Of a DNA stretch of 64,000 nt, positions 1 to 10,915 are shown in pieces. This DNA is from Scatophagus argus. Lineage: Eukaryota > Chordata > Actinopteri > Scatophagidae. The stretch is taken from the NCBI RefSeq assembly GCF_020382885.2, contig NC_058510.1:854001-918000 (forward strand). The letters run 5' to 3'. Each line of letters starts with the position of its first letter. The stretch's first letter is position 1. A program made the position numbers and the translations under genes. The notes beneath the pieces are model-generated. The model made no database searches, was not told the origin of the DNA, and was given only the letters and a program-made list of their open reading frames with translations.

Positions 1-52
1 GACAGGAAGCTGCCGCAGGACAACACCTTACCGAGTCTCAGGTGTCGCCGTC

Positions 53-77
53 CACACACACACACACACACACACAC
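53..77. repeat. (CA)n microsatellite
   Basis: Uninterrupted CA dinucleotide run of about 25 bases near the window start. Confidence 0.95.
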
Positions 78-165
78 TGTGATCAGTTTCCTGTCATCTG
101 GCTGCAGTTGTCCTTGCTTCTCTGATCTCAGAGCCTGCAGGAGGTTCAGGTGTGTGCGTGTGCAG

Positions 166-194
166 ACATAATGTACACAAACTGTACATTATGT
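166..194. repeat. Perfect 12-bp inverted repeat, 5-nt loop
   Basis: ACATAATGTACA (166-177) is followed after five bases by its exact reverse complement (183-194). It lies at the left edge of a block of degenerate TGTAAATA/ACAGTA motifs that runs to about 452. Confidence 0.9.
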
Positions 195-225
195 GTGCCA
201 GACACATCAGTGTATGTCAGCAGGC

Positions 226-452
226 AGAATAATACTAAACTAAATATTCTGTCAGTAGTACACACCACAGACACACAGTACATACATTACACGTTTGTAC
301 TGTAAATACATTGTAAATATACCATAAACTGTAACTGTACTATGAAAATACACAGAATGCTTGGGCTGTATACTGCATGTACACAGTAAAACCTCGTAAA
401 TATTTCAGTGTAAAAAAATGAAGTAGACTGTAAATATACAGTAAATAAACAC
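226..452. repeat. Degenerate TGTAAATA/TACAGTA-rich block
   Basis: Variants of TGTAAATA, TACAGTA and ACTGTAA recur many times in about 230 bases, for example near 302-318, 409-415 and 429-446. It looks like an old tandem or MITE-like repeat; the family was not identified. Confidence 0.5.
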
Positions 453-3400
453 ATCACTCAGTACTGTGTTTACCTCGCGTGTCATAATAAAACGTTTTAT
501 TTTGTGCGTGTGTGGTTAGACATTCGGCTTCACTGGCCCTCAGGCCGACTCTGAGTCACTGCTGCTTCTGGTTTGTACTCAATATGAACCTTATTACCAT
601 TCAGTGTTTCTGTGCTCTGCAGCTCACTGACAATACTGACCTCATGATGTTTTATCAGACCCAGGTGAGGACTACCTGGCGGTTCCTCTCGTTCTGCTGC
701 TCACTTCTGGAAGTCATCAAAGCGCGTGTGCTTTAATGAAACCCGGACTGATCATCGGGCCCTCGACGCGACCCCGAGGCCCCCCGGACTGATGTACGAA
801 TGTGGCTCGTCATGACCTCAGTAATCAGTTTCACGTGTTCTGACGTGAACTGATGGCAGCTCCAGCAGGCTGTAACCACACGGGTCGGTCGACTAACAGA
901 TCGGAGCTCCTGCTGCCTGGAAGCAACGCGCTGAAATCAGTTCACTGATTTGAAATCAGGCAGCGAGTTTCTGATATGAAGGATTTACAGAACAGGTTTG
1001 TCTTTAACTCCTACACTTGGTAGAAAGTGTGTGTGAGACCCGACGCAGATCCACCTGATCGGAGCAGTTCTGGCGGCCATGACGACTCCAGATGTTTCTG
1101 CTCTGCCGAACCTCTGGAATCTAACCATGAAGAGACACCACAGGACGTCCCGATGCCAATGAAGACCCCACAAACAGTCCTCAGACTGATGGTTCGTGAC
1201 TGCTTTGCACGTGTGCAGTTCGTGGCGGTAAAGCTGGATTCATTCAGCGTGAGCAGCAGCTCACAGAGTCTGAGACTTGTTTCATCATTTCATCTCGCTT
1301 CCAGTTAAACCACTGGTGGCTCCGTCCTCTGGGAAGCAGACGTGAAGTGAGACGATGCCTGCAGGACTCCTGACCCCGACAGGTCGGAGGTCAGACTAAC
1401 TGTTGGTGTCGCTTTACGGTCGCCTCGGGCTCAGCTTTACCTTCCGTGACACGAGCTGACGGCTCGACACACCTGACGGAGTCGGACTTCACCGCGCTGA
1501 GGCCCAGAGGACAAAGTTCCTCATCATGAACTCAGTTTTCTGAAATGTAAACTCTGTTGAATCAAAATGATCTGAAGGGGATTGAATGTTGGCGAACAAG
1601 TCAGACTGCACACACGATCCGGGCTCAGCTAACCAGAAGATGTTTTGGTCTTTTAATTGTCAGCACATGTTGGTTTCCTTTGCCACGTTTTCCTGGGGAA
1701 TTACCTCAAACTGAAACCGAACACTTCAACACCGCACAATGTCTTTTATTTTACCAGATGCGGACTCTTTCACAGCTAGAAGTTCAGGTCAGAGGTGGAA
1801 ACACTGTGAGTTCAAGCTAACACAGTGAGAAACACGCGAACGCCAACAGTTTTATGAGCTCTGCAGCAGCGGTGAACAAACGGCTTCCCCAGCAGGCCCA
1901 AAACTCAAACCAGGCCAAAATCAAACACCTGCTGCACTGTACTGTTAAAATGCTAAATGAGACCTCAGTGCCCTTAACTGACTGACTTCCTGTCTCTCAC
2001 TATGCCTGCTGTAAAAAGGAGGAGGAGACGTAGAAACCTGCACACAGGATTGTGGGTACTTTCAGCTCGCTGAGGACACACACGGGACACCTTGAAAAAT
2101 CTGTGTGAAGGAATCTGAAGGATCCTGGACATCAGAGTGAACCTCTGACGTCACCCTCGAAATCAGCTGCTTGAGGATCCTTCCTCGACTTTGAGACACT
2201 CAGTATCTGAACAAATGGAAAGAAGCTTCTGCTGGACGGTGCCGAGCAGCACGAATCCGCAGCCAGAGGCTGGCGGGACACGATGACAGATGAACTAATG
2301 AGATTGATGCAGCTGTTTCTATGGGGGCCTTCATCTGAAGCCACGTCAGTTTTTATCTCAAGTGGTCCCAGTAAGTCCACTCTGTGCTCCTGCCTTGAGA
2401 GGAGTTTTTTCACCTTTTATTTGTCCTCTGGGCTGTAGGTGCAGTTCCTGTTCCTCTGCCCTGAACATTGTTTACCGGCCACACAGCTTCCTGTTGGGCT
2501 CCACCAATCACAGCACACAGTGCGACTGGGGGTCAGTAACATGTGGGACGTTTAAGATGACTCAGACTCGGCTCAGTCAATGCAGGATCCGAGAGCAAAC
2601 GGAGATCTGAGGTTTACATGACGGAGGACTTTGGTTTCCTGTTCAGCGTGAAGGGTTAAACTTTAAAGGATTTGACAGCAGGGGTTCGCCTCAGGCTGCG
2701 ACTTTCATCTGCAGTTCTTCTAAATTAACCAGACCTCGAGCGGCAGAGTTCTTCGTCCTCCAGGCTTTTTAATTAATCACCTTCACTTGGAAACATTCAT
2801 TACATCCACCTGACAAATGAGAAGAGGGGATCTTAATAAATTCATGTTTAGGACCAAGAGCTGCTTCAGAAATGATCCGGACATGAATCACGAGGTGCAG
2901 GATGGTCTGGGAAACCAGACTGAGGTCACCTCCGGTCTGTCATTTTCAGACACCAAGACTGAGAATGGCGCCCTCTAGTGTAGCATTAGTCAGTCAGACT
3001 GCTGGAAGTTTTATTGAAAAAAAAAGGCTCCAAAAGTGAAGACTAAACGTGATTTCAGTCCAGCAGACTTTTAAAGCTCCTCCTCTTGTGCTTTCACTTC
3101 TGATTCCCTGAACAGACAGAAAATTAGTTTTCCTTTAGTTTCTGCTCTGCATGTGGGCCAGTCAGGTCTGCTCTGGTGTCAGCATCGCCGCCAGAGAAAA
3201 TCCCCAAAACACAAAATGTTGAGCTGAAATATGCACACACGCACACACAGCCCGTCTGTGTGTGCGTGTGTGATCTGCTTGCTGATTGGCCTGCAGCCGT
3301 CTTCACATTCCAGGAAGCAGAACGACGTCTCCCATCAGATAAAACCACCTGCAGGCACACAGCCCTCGCTGCACGCGCTCAGACTGGACAAACTCCCTCA

Positions 3401-3540
3401 TGCACACGACCTTCAGTCCACTGACACAAAACGATGACGCACGACTCGCCAGACGTTTTGAAGGTCAGGAAATAAAAATCTTGATGGATAACACTCACGC
3501 AAACGTCCTTATTCTTATTCTTCAGACTGATCTCAAGTCT

Positions 3541-3595
3541 GTTAGCCAGTTAGCTTAGCTTAGCATAAAGACTGTAAATGCAGGGAAACAGCTGA
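3541..3595 (+). repeat. Dispersed teleost repeat fragment (TTAGCTTAGCATAAAGACTG type)
   Basis: TTAGCTTAGCTTAGCATAAAG, then ACTG, then CAGGGAAACAGCT matches a motif string I recall as highly repeated in percomorph fish genomes. This is a short, diverged piece. The assignment is from memory, not from a repeat library. Confidence 0.55.
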
Positions 3596-4127
3596 TTGCT
3601 GAACTGAAACAACTGATCAGTTACATGCTGCTCTGTTTCAGTCTGGATAAAAAGATGAAGAGTGAAGTTCTGTGGAATTCTTCTGAAATCGTGCAGTTAC
3701 AGATAAAATCTTTTTGGACCCTGCACAGGTCCTCATTGATGATTAGATTAATCTGAACTGGTTGGATGCACAGGAGAAGTTCGCTGTCGTCTACATTTTG
3801 ATGGATCAGGTTTCATCAGGTTTTCTCCTCCTGTCGTCACAATGGGGGGGAGGTTTGGCTGAAGAAAATCTGAACTCCTGAGGAAAGTGCAGCAATTATG
3901 TCATCACTTCTCAGGTGAAATAGATTATTTTAGCCCAAAGGCTGGCCTGCTGATAAAGAACAACAAATGACAAATGCGTCTGCTGTAAGGCAGCCTGAGA
4001 GATCTCATGGCAGATATTCCAATTATCATTTCACCCAGACACGATGGATTACTGAGCCAGGAACAAATGAATCCACGAGCAGGTAAAACATCCTCTCTGT
4101 GAGCCAGGCAGTGAGGCTGCCGCTGAA

Positions 4128-4168
4128 GTCCATGATGCTCTTTTGTAGTTCAATAGAGCATCATGGAC
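4128..4168. repeat. Perfect 14-bp inverted repeat, 13-nt loop
   Basis: GTCCATGATGCTCT (4128-4141) and its exact reverse complement AGAGCATCATGGAC (4155-4168) are separated by 13 bases. The stem has no mismatch and the flanks do not pair further. It is shorter than a canonical pre-miRNA stem. Confidence 0.9.
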
Positions 4169-7100
4169 AAGCAATACGCAAGACTCAAAAACCGAAGGGA
4201 TGAAATGGTACTCCAGCCCCGCTGGACCGACTGACAGACCAAATCCTACGGTCCAATTTGCAGGATGTGGAATCAGGACTCATTCTGTTCTGCTCCGGTT
4301 TGTGGTCGAGATAAAGAAAGATGAAAAGGAAAACTGAAGATCAGACGAGGAGGCTGACAGGAGATCAAACAGCAGATCACAGAAGAAGGAAGGAAGAGAA
4401 CAACAGGAATCACTTAAACTGTTCCTCCAAACACAGCAAAACAGAGCGTGTGCAGCTGTTTAGAAAAGACTTCAAATCTCCTGTCCTACGACTCAACACG
4501 AACGTCACATTCAGGTCGGATAAGAAGCTGTCAATCAAATTTAATCAATCAACTGAGCGGTCAACCAAACAGCATCTCTGAAATCTGTTAAGGAATACTT
4601 TTGTGTGATCGAAAGGAAGAAAGGATGAAAAGAGGAGGACAAAACAAACATGGAAACGTGACAAACAGTGAGGAGGACAGAGTGAGAAGTAAAGCCACAG
4701 AGAGAAAACACTGCAGTGACAGCAGTGAAACCCAAACTCTTTGATTTGATAAAACCGGTCCCAGAGCCACAGAGAAGCTTTCATGTTTGGTCCTAAACTC
4801 TGAAATCTGACTCTACAGAAGCATCAGGCGGTAAAACTCACAGTCGAGCCCCGTTAACGAGCAGAGCTGGAATCTGATTTGGTTTGCTTTAAAGCAGGCT
4901 GCAGACTTCAATGGAGCAAACAGAGCAGGCATCCAATCAGGAAACTACAGACAGGTAAAGGCCAACAGAGTCTAAGATGAGGCAAAGGCAGGCCTGCAAA
5001 GCTTGGAAGTATAAATATACGTACTGCAAGCAGTAAATGTACTACATATGATTCGTGTAAAGTTATGTTCCTGTTTAAGCAGCACACTTCACTGTGAGCT
5101 TCACTGTCAAAATCCCAAACTTCCTGCTCATGTGATCTCAGCTCCTGTTGAGTCAGCAGCGAACTCGAGCTGACAGGTTTAAACCTCACCTGGACTGTTG
5201 AGCCCGAAGCGCCGAGTCACCTGCACAGCTGATGGAGCAAACAGCAGAGCACAAATGACCCCCACATGTTAAAAGCTGCTCTCGTGTCCTGCTTTAAACT
5301 TTAAATACAAAAAGGTTTTCAGGAATCGAAGCTCTGGATGAATTTAGCGGTTGTGAATAATTGATTAATTACCTGATTTTCTCCTCTGCAGCAGCTTCTC
5401 CAGAGAACAGCCCATGACAAATCAATGCAGGGACTGTGATGAATAACGACGAGCCGGGCGCTCGTTAGCGCCGTTTCCCCGCTTCACCCTGCAGTGAAAA
5501 CACGGCTCACATTTTGTGTGCACGAGTCTATTAACTTGTGTTTTAATTAGTCTTAACTTTTTTCTGCCTTAATTGGTGGAAGGCAAGCAGTGAATCTGGC
5601 TCCAGACAAAGTCGATCGATAAGCAGCCGTGACTGCATTTTAAACAGGTCAGCCTCACAGCGATTAAACCTCAGACGCTTCGCAGGACATGGAGGACAGA
5701 CTGGGCACGCTCTGTTCACACTGTTACACCTGCCAGCACTGGGAGCTGCCCAGTAAAACCGCTGGGACTGTCCCAGTTGCTCACGTGAACCGTGCAGCCC
5801 TCAGACCTCACTGCTGCCCATCCAGGCTGATCCTGGGTCAGTTCACCCCGTCTGCATCTTATGAGTTTTAAAAGCGCAAGAGAGGACCTTTGTCACTTGT
5901 TGCAATCATAGTTTGGTCAGGTTTGATATTAACATTTTCAGAAGCTGACTGTGCATGATGCTAAAGCTGCTTTGTGCTACAGAAGGACACGTCTCCATGT
6001 CAGGACAGACTCATTATGCACATTTTCACTATTTACTATGTGCAAAGTTAGCTCGAGGGCGAAATGACAAGTAGTCTGACCAGAGTTATCTCTGCACACA
6101 TCCAGACATTTGATGGAAACTTCCAGAAACTCTCACACATAAGCAGGTTCAGTTTCAGATGAAGGTGGAGTCCAAGGACACACACAGCGAGTGTGAAAGG
6201 AGCAGTTTTATAAGCAACACACGGACATTTTGCTCTTTGTCCTCGGCTGTCAGTAAACCTTTTGTCCTCTCATTTGCCTTTTATTTGTCTGCATAAACAG
6301 AAGGGAAAAGGACAGCGAGCAACGAAAGAAGAGGATGAATCCATTTCGAAGCCCGAGGGGACAGCTCGATTGTCTCGGCAGAAAGAAAAACTGCTGCGTG
6401 GATAAAAGAAGGAGTCAAGTCATCGCCTGGAGGAAGGACACAAACGTCTCACAGTGAAATGTCAACAGACAAGAGCAGCAGAAAGCCTGGAAGGAGACAG
6501 GATGTCCTGTAAGGCTGCCAGGACCTGCTCAGACCACCTCAGCCCTGTTTGTGGGTCAGCACAGGACAGAGGACAACCTTTTATGTCTGCAGGACGCCTC
6601 TGCCCAGTCCATCCAGTGTCTCCTGTCATCCACATGCAAATCTTTTCTCCAGATTCTGCTGTTTAAAAATCAGCTTCTTCCAGAGTTTAGCATCAAAATA
6701 ATGAACAAGAAAAGACGCGGCTTTACGCTGCGGCTTTTGTTTTAACTGAGCCAAGCAAAGCTACAGTACATGAGCAGTGGAAGGCTGTCGGGGCAACAGG
6801 AACAGGAAGCTAAAGTCATGACAGCAGAAATAAAAATCAGAAAACAAAGAGGGCAGAAACGAGGGAGAGGATGAAGGAGAGATGATAACTGCTGGAGTGT
6901 GAGGGAGGTCAGACTAATCAGCTCCACATCACAGGAAACAAGGCGGAGATCCTCTCAGACCCTGAGGCCGAGGCAGCTTTTTAATCAAAGATCTTCACCG
7001 CTTTACAGTTAAACATGACACGTCGTTAGCCTGGAGGGTTCGGCGCCGAGCGCCACACAGCCTGTCAGGGAAATCGTCCGCTCAGAGTACATCGCTCTGC

Positions 7101-7424
7101 AGCAGAGAGCAGGACTCTCATGTCTGCCTCCGACTTCCTGAAAAGACGTGAACACATTGTCTCTGAAGCGAGACCCATAAATGTGTCAACAACGCAGAAA
7201 TCCTACCAAAGTTCTCTTCAGATCTTGAGGATCTTCTGTTTTGTTAAGCGTCTCTGTGATTTGCAGCTCTCAGAGTAACTTTTAACGAGCAGCACTTCAC
7301 CTCCACAGAACACATCAACGTCTCACCGTTAACCTTCACACTCATTTAGGTGTTCAACCTTTCAGGACAGGACATTCTCTCTGACCGCCAACGCTCAGTA
7401 AAGAGCTATAAATACTCCCTCCTG

Positions 7425-7461
7425 ACACACGCACACACACACACACGCACACACACGCACA
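7425..7461. repeat. (CA)n microsatellite with CG interruptions
   Basis: ACAC...GCACACACACACACACGCAC array, interrupted by three G residues. Confidence 0.9.
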
Positions 7462-9328
7462 GTTAGCTGGTGCAAATCTATCACTCTGACTTTATCTTGG
7501 GTTCTGGCCCACAAAAACAAAAGAGTCTTTGTGTTGGATCTGGACTGGGTCTCTCCTTTCTGCAGCCTTGCCAACTTCTCCACAAGAGGATTTAGGAATT
7601 AGGCAATAAAAAAGGAGGCGGTGGAGATAAATCCCACAGCATGAGAAACGCCCTCACCCCCACCCTGCTGAACACACCACAAACTGGTGACACGTGAGTT
7701 CACTTTGTGGGTCTGCAGAGTGGAAACGAAGCTCAGGAAACCCAACAAGTGTCGACCCGTGGAAGAGAAACCAAAACCTGCGAGGGAGATCAGGGTTCAC
7801 GTATCCACGCTGAGGTCTGGTTCTCATCATGTGATCAGTGGCTGGAGTCGAAACGAAAAGCTCATTTCTGTGTGTCAGACGTGCCAGAACTCCACACAAA
7901 ACCACAGCAGCAAAACTGATCTGAAGCCAAAGTGTTTCAAACATAAAACTGCTCTATGATCAGATCTGATGGTTAAGGTTTAGCTATGAGAACAACTTGA
8001 TTACAGCCAGTAATCTGACAATTGTTTTGATGTGGATTAAAATGGCTACAATAAAGGTGCAGTTAAAGATTTAGCAGGAAGATTATTGTTGAGTCACACC
8101 AAAGCGACACCAGAGGCCCAGCAGCGGAGCGAGTTAACCCAACTCGAGATGCCAAACAACAGTAACTCACTTCCTGTTGTCTTTTTCAGAGCAATTTCCA
8201 TAAAACTCATGTCTTCATTAACAACGGAACACTCTGGTGTTTGGGGAGATTTGTTTTCTAACTGTCTGAACTGTGTCACATGAGGAGAGCAATCATAAAA
8301 TTCTTTTTATTAGAATATCTCTGCATATTAACGACGGTTTCTTTGAGGGTCTGTAATGTGTGTGTATATATATACAGCTCTGCTCAGAAAATTGTTGTGA
8401 AGCTGGTCAGTAAAAGTTTGAGGAAAACCTGAATCAGGTTGTGCTGCATGAAACACAACAACATCATTTGTCAGAGACAGAAACAGAAGCAGAAATCTGT
8501 TGAACAGCTGATGCAGTTTCCTGCCTGATCATCCTGTAAGTCTTCCTCATCTAAAATCAATTAATTCATGGCAGCAGAAAAGTCGGAGGACAGATTTGAT
8601 GTACTGCTCGCGGACACAAAGCTCAGGAAGTTTTATTCTTAACACAACAGCATCTGTCATCTTTTTCCTTAGTAGCTTGAAGTCTTGAAAAGGTTTCCTG
8701 GTAGATTCAAGGTCTAAGTGAGTCATCACTGCTCTCAGAGGAAGATTAAACAACAGCCACCAAAGTCTCCTGCTGAGGTTTCAAAGCTGAGTCACCTGCT
8801 TGTGTGGAGCATCAAACTGTATTTCTGAATACAAACAAATTCTGTCATCACTTCCTCCTGGTTAGAGCAAATCAAAAAACACGCTTTCTTTATCCTTCAC
8901 ATTTGCTTTGAAAATTAGATGTATGGTTTTTCACTGAATCACGTTTTTAATTGCTTTTCTTTTCACCAAATAAACATTACTATTATCCTAAATATTACTG
9001 ATTATCCCAACTACTCATAACATAACGTGTGTGTGTGTGTGTGTCAGACATCTGCCCAAACTCTCAGTTTAGTTTGGTTTCTTCACCTAAAGAGCCTCTT
9101 TACACAGGAGAGGTTTCTGTCACACACACTGCTCCAAACTGTCAGCTGATACATATACAGAAGAGACAGACTGTGTGTGTGTGTGTGTGTGCTGGATCTT
9201 TCAAAGGTCAGCTGTGAGTCATGGGATGGAGCCAGATGCTGCAAGTTGTTGATGTCCAGGGACTGAAATGATGAAACACCTGACAGCTAACAGTGACTTC
9301 ACCTACAGGGAATCTTAATGGACACGCA

Positions 9329-9360
9329 CACACACACACACTCACACACACACTCACACA
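9329..9360. repeat. (CA)n/(CTCA) microsatellite
   Basis: CA repeat with two CTCA interruptions. Shorter (GT)n tracts lie nearby at 9027-9044 and 9173-9190. Confidence 0.85.
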
Positions 9361-9500
9361 CTGTAGCAGAATTCCTCAGCGTATCACCTCCTACAGCTCA
9401 GGATTGAGTTTCAGATTGAGGGGGAAGCTATCAAAATGCATTGTGGGAAACATCAGGCGTCCTGCAGAGAGCTGAGGGGAGCTGTGGGCTCTGCAGTGCA

Positions 9501-9502
<2 letters not shown>

Positions 9503-9550
<48 letters not shown>
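9503..9550. repeat. (AC)24 microsatellite
   Basis: Perfect dinucleotide array of about 48 bases. Confidence 0.97.
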
Positions 9551-9557
<7 letters not shown>

Positions 9558-9951
9558 GAGGTCAAACAACCAACAGGCAAACGTCCATAAACCAACTGGA
9601 CAAGTCACATCAACATCAACACGACAGGAAATTAAACAGACACCGAGTTTAAGTAAAATCACATTGATAAAGAGAAGCTACAGTCCAGCTGATCCCATGA
9701 CTCTCCCTGACTGACAATTATTTTGAAAATCCTCCTCTAGCCAAACACAAACACACACAAATCCCTCTGATGTTAGCATGTCTTATTATTACAGTTATAT
9801 TTAGAGTCATCAGCAGCCTCATTAAGTGGAGAACCAAAATGTTTACACAGAGCAAAGACCTCCACACAAACTCTGAGCTCTGTATATTTTCATACAGAGC
9901 TTAAAGGCTGTTTTTAAACTCATTCTCAGGAAGAGACGAATTTATAGAGTG

Positions 9952-9978
9952 CACACACACACACACACACACACACAC
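9952..9978. repeat. (CA)13 microsatellite
   Basis: Perfect CA run of about 27 bases, followed by short CA-rich and TG-rich stretches up to about 10,130. Confidence 0.95.
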
Positions 9979-10819
9979 CCTGTTGACACAAAACACACAC
10001 GCACACAATGAGAGAAACGGCTGCCATAGATAAACTGATACATGGATGACTGGTCACATGTGTGTGTGAGAGAGTGAATGTGTGTGTGCATCCAACAGCT
10101 GCCTAAGCTATCTGAAGAACACACACAGAGGACAAAAAGGGGGGATGAGGATGAGTGGAATGAAAGAACAACTGTATTCAGAATTCAGTGAAAGAAAAAT
10201 ACAAACTGCAGTTTCTGAAAACAATTTTTTACACACAGCTTGAAAAACAAGTACGCAGACTGTGTACAAATACTGTTTAAATGTACTAGTACAGGCTGGA
10301 GAATACAGAGTACAGAATATTTTTATGAACAGTCAGATCCCACACACCTGTGACTTACTGAATGCGTGTACTTCCGACAGGTAGATAACTCTGTTCACAG
10401 GTTGTTTGTTTTTTAAAAACCACACAGGAAGACAAACGAGAACCCAAACCAGCACCAGAACAACAGAACGTTTTGTCCAATCCATGACAGACGGTTAAAG
10501 CAAAAGCTAAACGTCAGCTGCAAAGGGCAGCAAACATCAAAACCCAGAACTCACATAAGGTCATAAAACCAACAGGAGACGAGTGAGGAACACGTCCACC
10601 AGCCTCAACTTCACTTTATCACTTTGCGACCTTATCTGACACGACAATATAATTCTGGCAAAACTTCAGCGTCTCTCTGAGATAGGATGAGATGTTCCAG
10701 CTGCATTCTGGTTCACACGGCCCGATTCAACACCAAATTCTTGAATGAGGAGCAACGTTAATGCTCCAGAGAAAGTCATTAAGTAGGTATGGTGTGTGTG
10801 TGTGCGTGTGTGTGTGTGC

Positions 10820-10915
10820 TCAGGCCTCGGCCACACAGCCCATGACCTTCAGAATGAGCTCCTCCTTCCTGTTTTTGGCGCTGACGAGTGCTCCTCTTCC
10901 TTTCAGCCTGGATAA
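10820..10915 (-). CDS. c18orf63: c18orf63 terminal coding exon 13 (SAKNRKEELILKVM tail)
   Basis: A CTCTGCAG acceptor is followed by 31 codons and TGA, in the phase left by the exon 12 donor at 12,475. The tail is basic and helical, around SAKNRKEELILKVM. Its short helix with K/R-x-E-E-L loosely resembles the end of a SAP-type motif, but this is a weak impression. It is not visible as a long open frame because of its length. If exon 12 is not spliced, translation instead continues to a stop ending at 12,404, adding 23 other residues. Confidence 0.75.
   Translation of the reverse strand, partial: LSRLKGRGALVSAKNRKEELILKVMGCVAEA

Larger units (their letters stand above)
1..10819. other. Intergenic region with no recognisable gene
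   Basis: I see no exon with convincing coding sequence and splice sites in this 10.8 kb. The open frames are short, overlap on both strands, and often just translate (CA)n as alternating Thr-His or Cys-Val. In human the neighbour of C18orf63 on this side is DIPK1C (FAM69C); no trace of it was recognised here. What is present: microsatellites, a degenerate TGTAAATA-rich block at 226-452, two perfect hairpins (166-194 and 4128-4168), a 'TTAGCTTAGCATAAAGACTG'-type teleost repeat at 3541-3595, and two stretches rich in homeodomain-like motifs (3885-4080 and 5340-5590). Confidence 0.7.

Noticed and set aside
4128-4168. microRNA gene
   Set aside because: The 14-bp stem is too short for a canonical precursor and flanking bases do not extend it.
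9436-9714. Open frames with Thr-His or Cys-Val repeats here and at many other loci
   Set aside because: They are translations of (CA)n/(TG)n microsatellites, not proteins.
1-10819. dipk1c or cndp genes next to c18orf63
   Set aside because: Expected from human synteny, but no matching exon sequence was seen.
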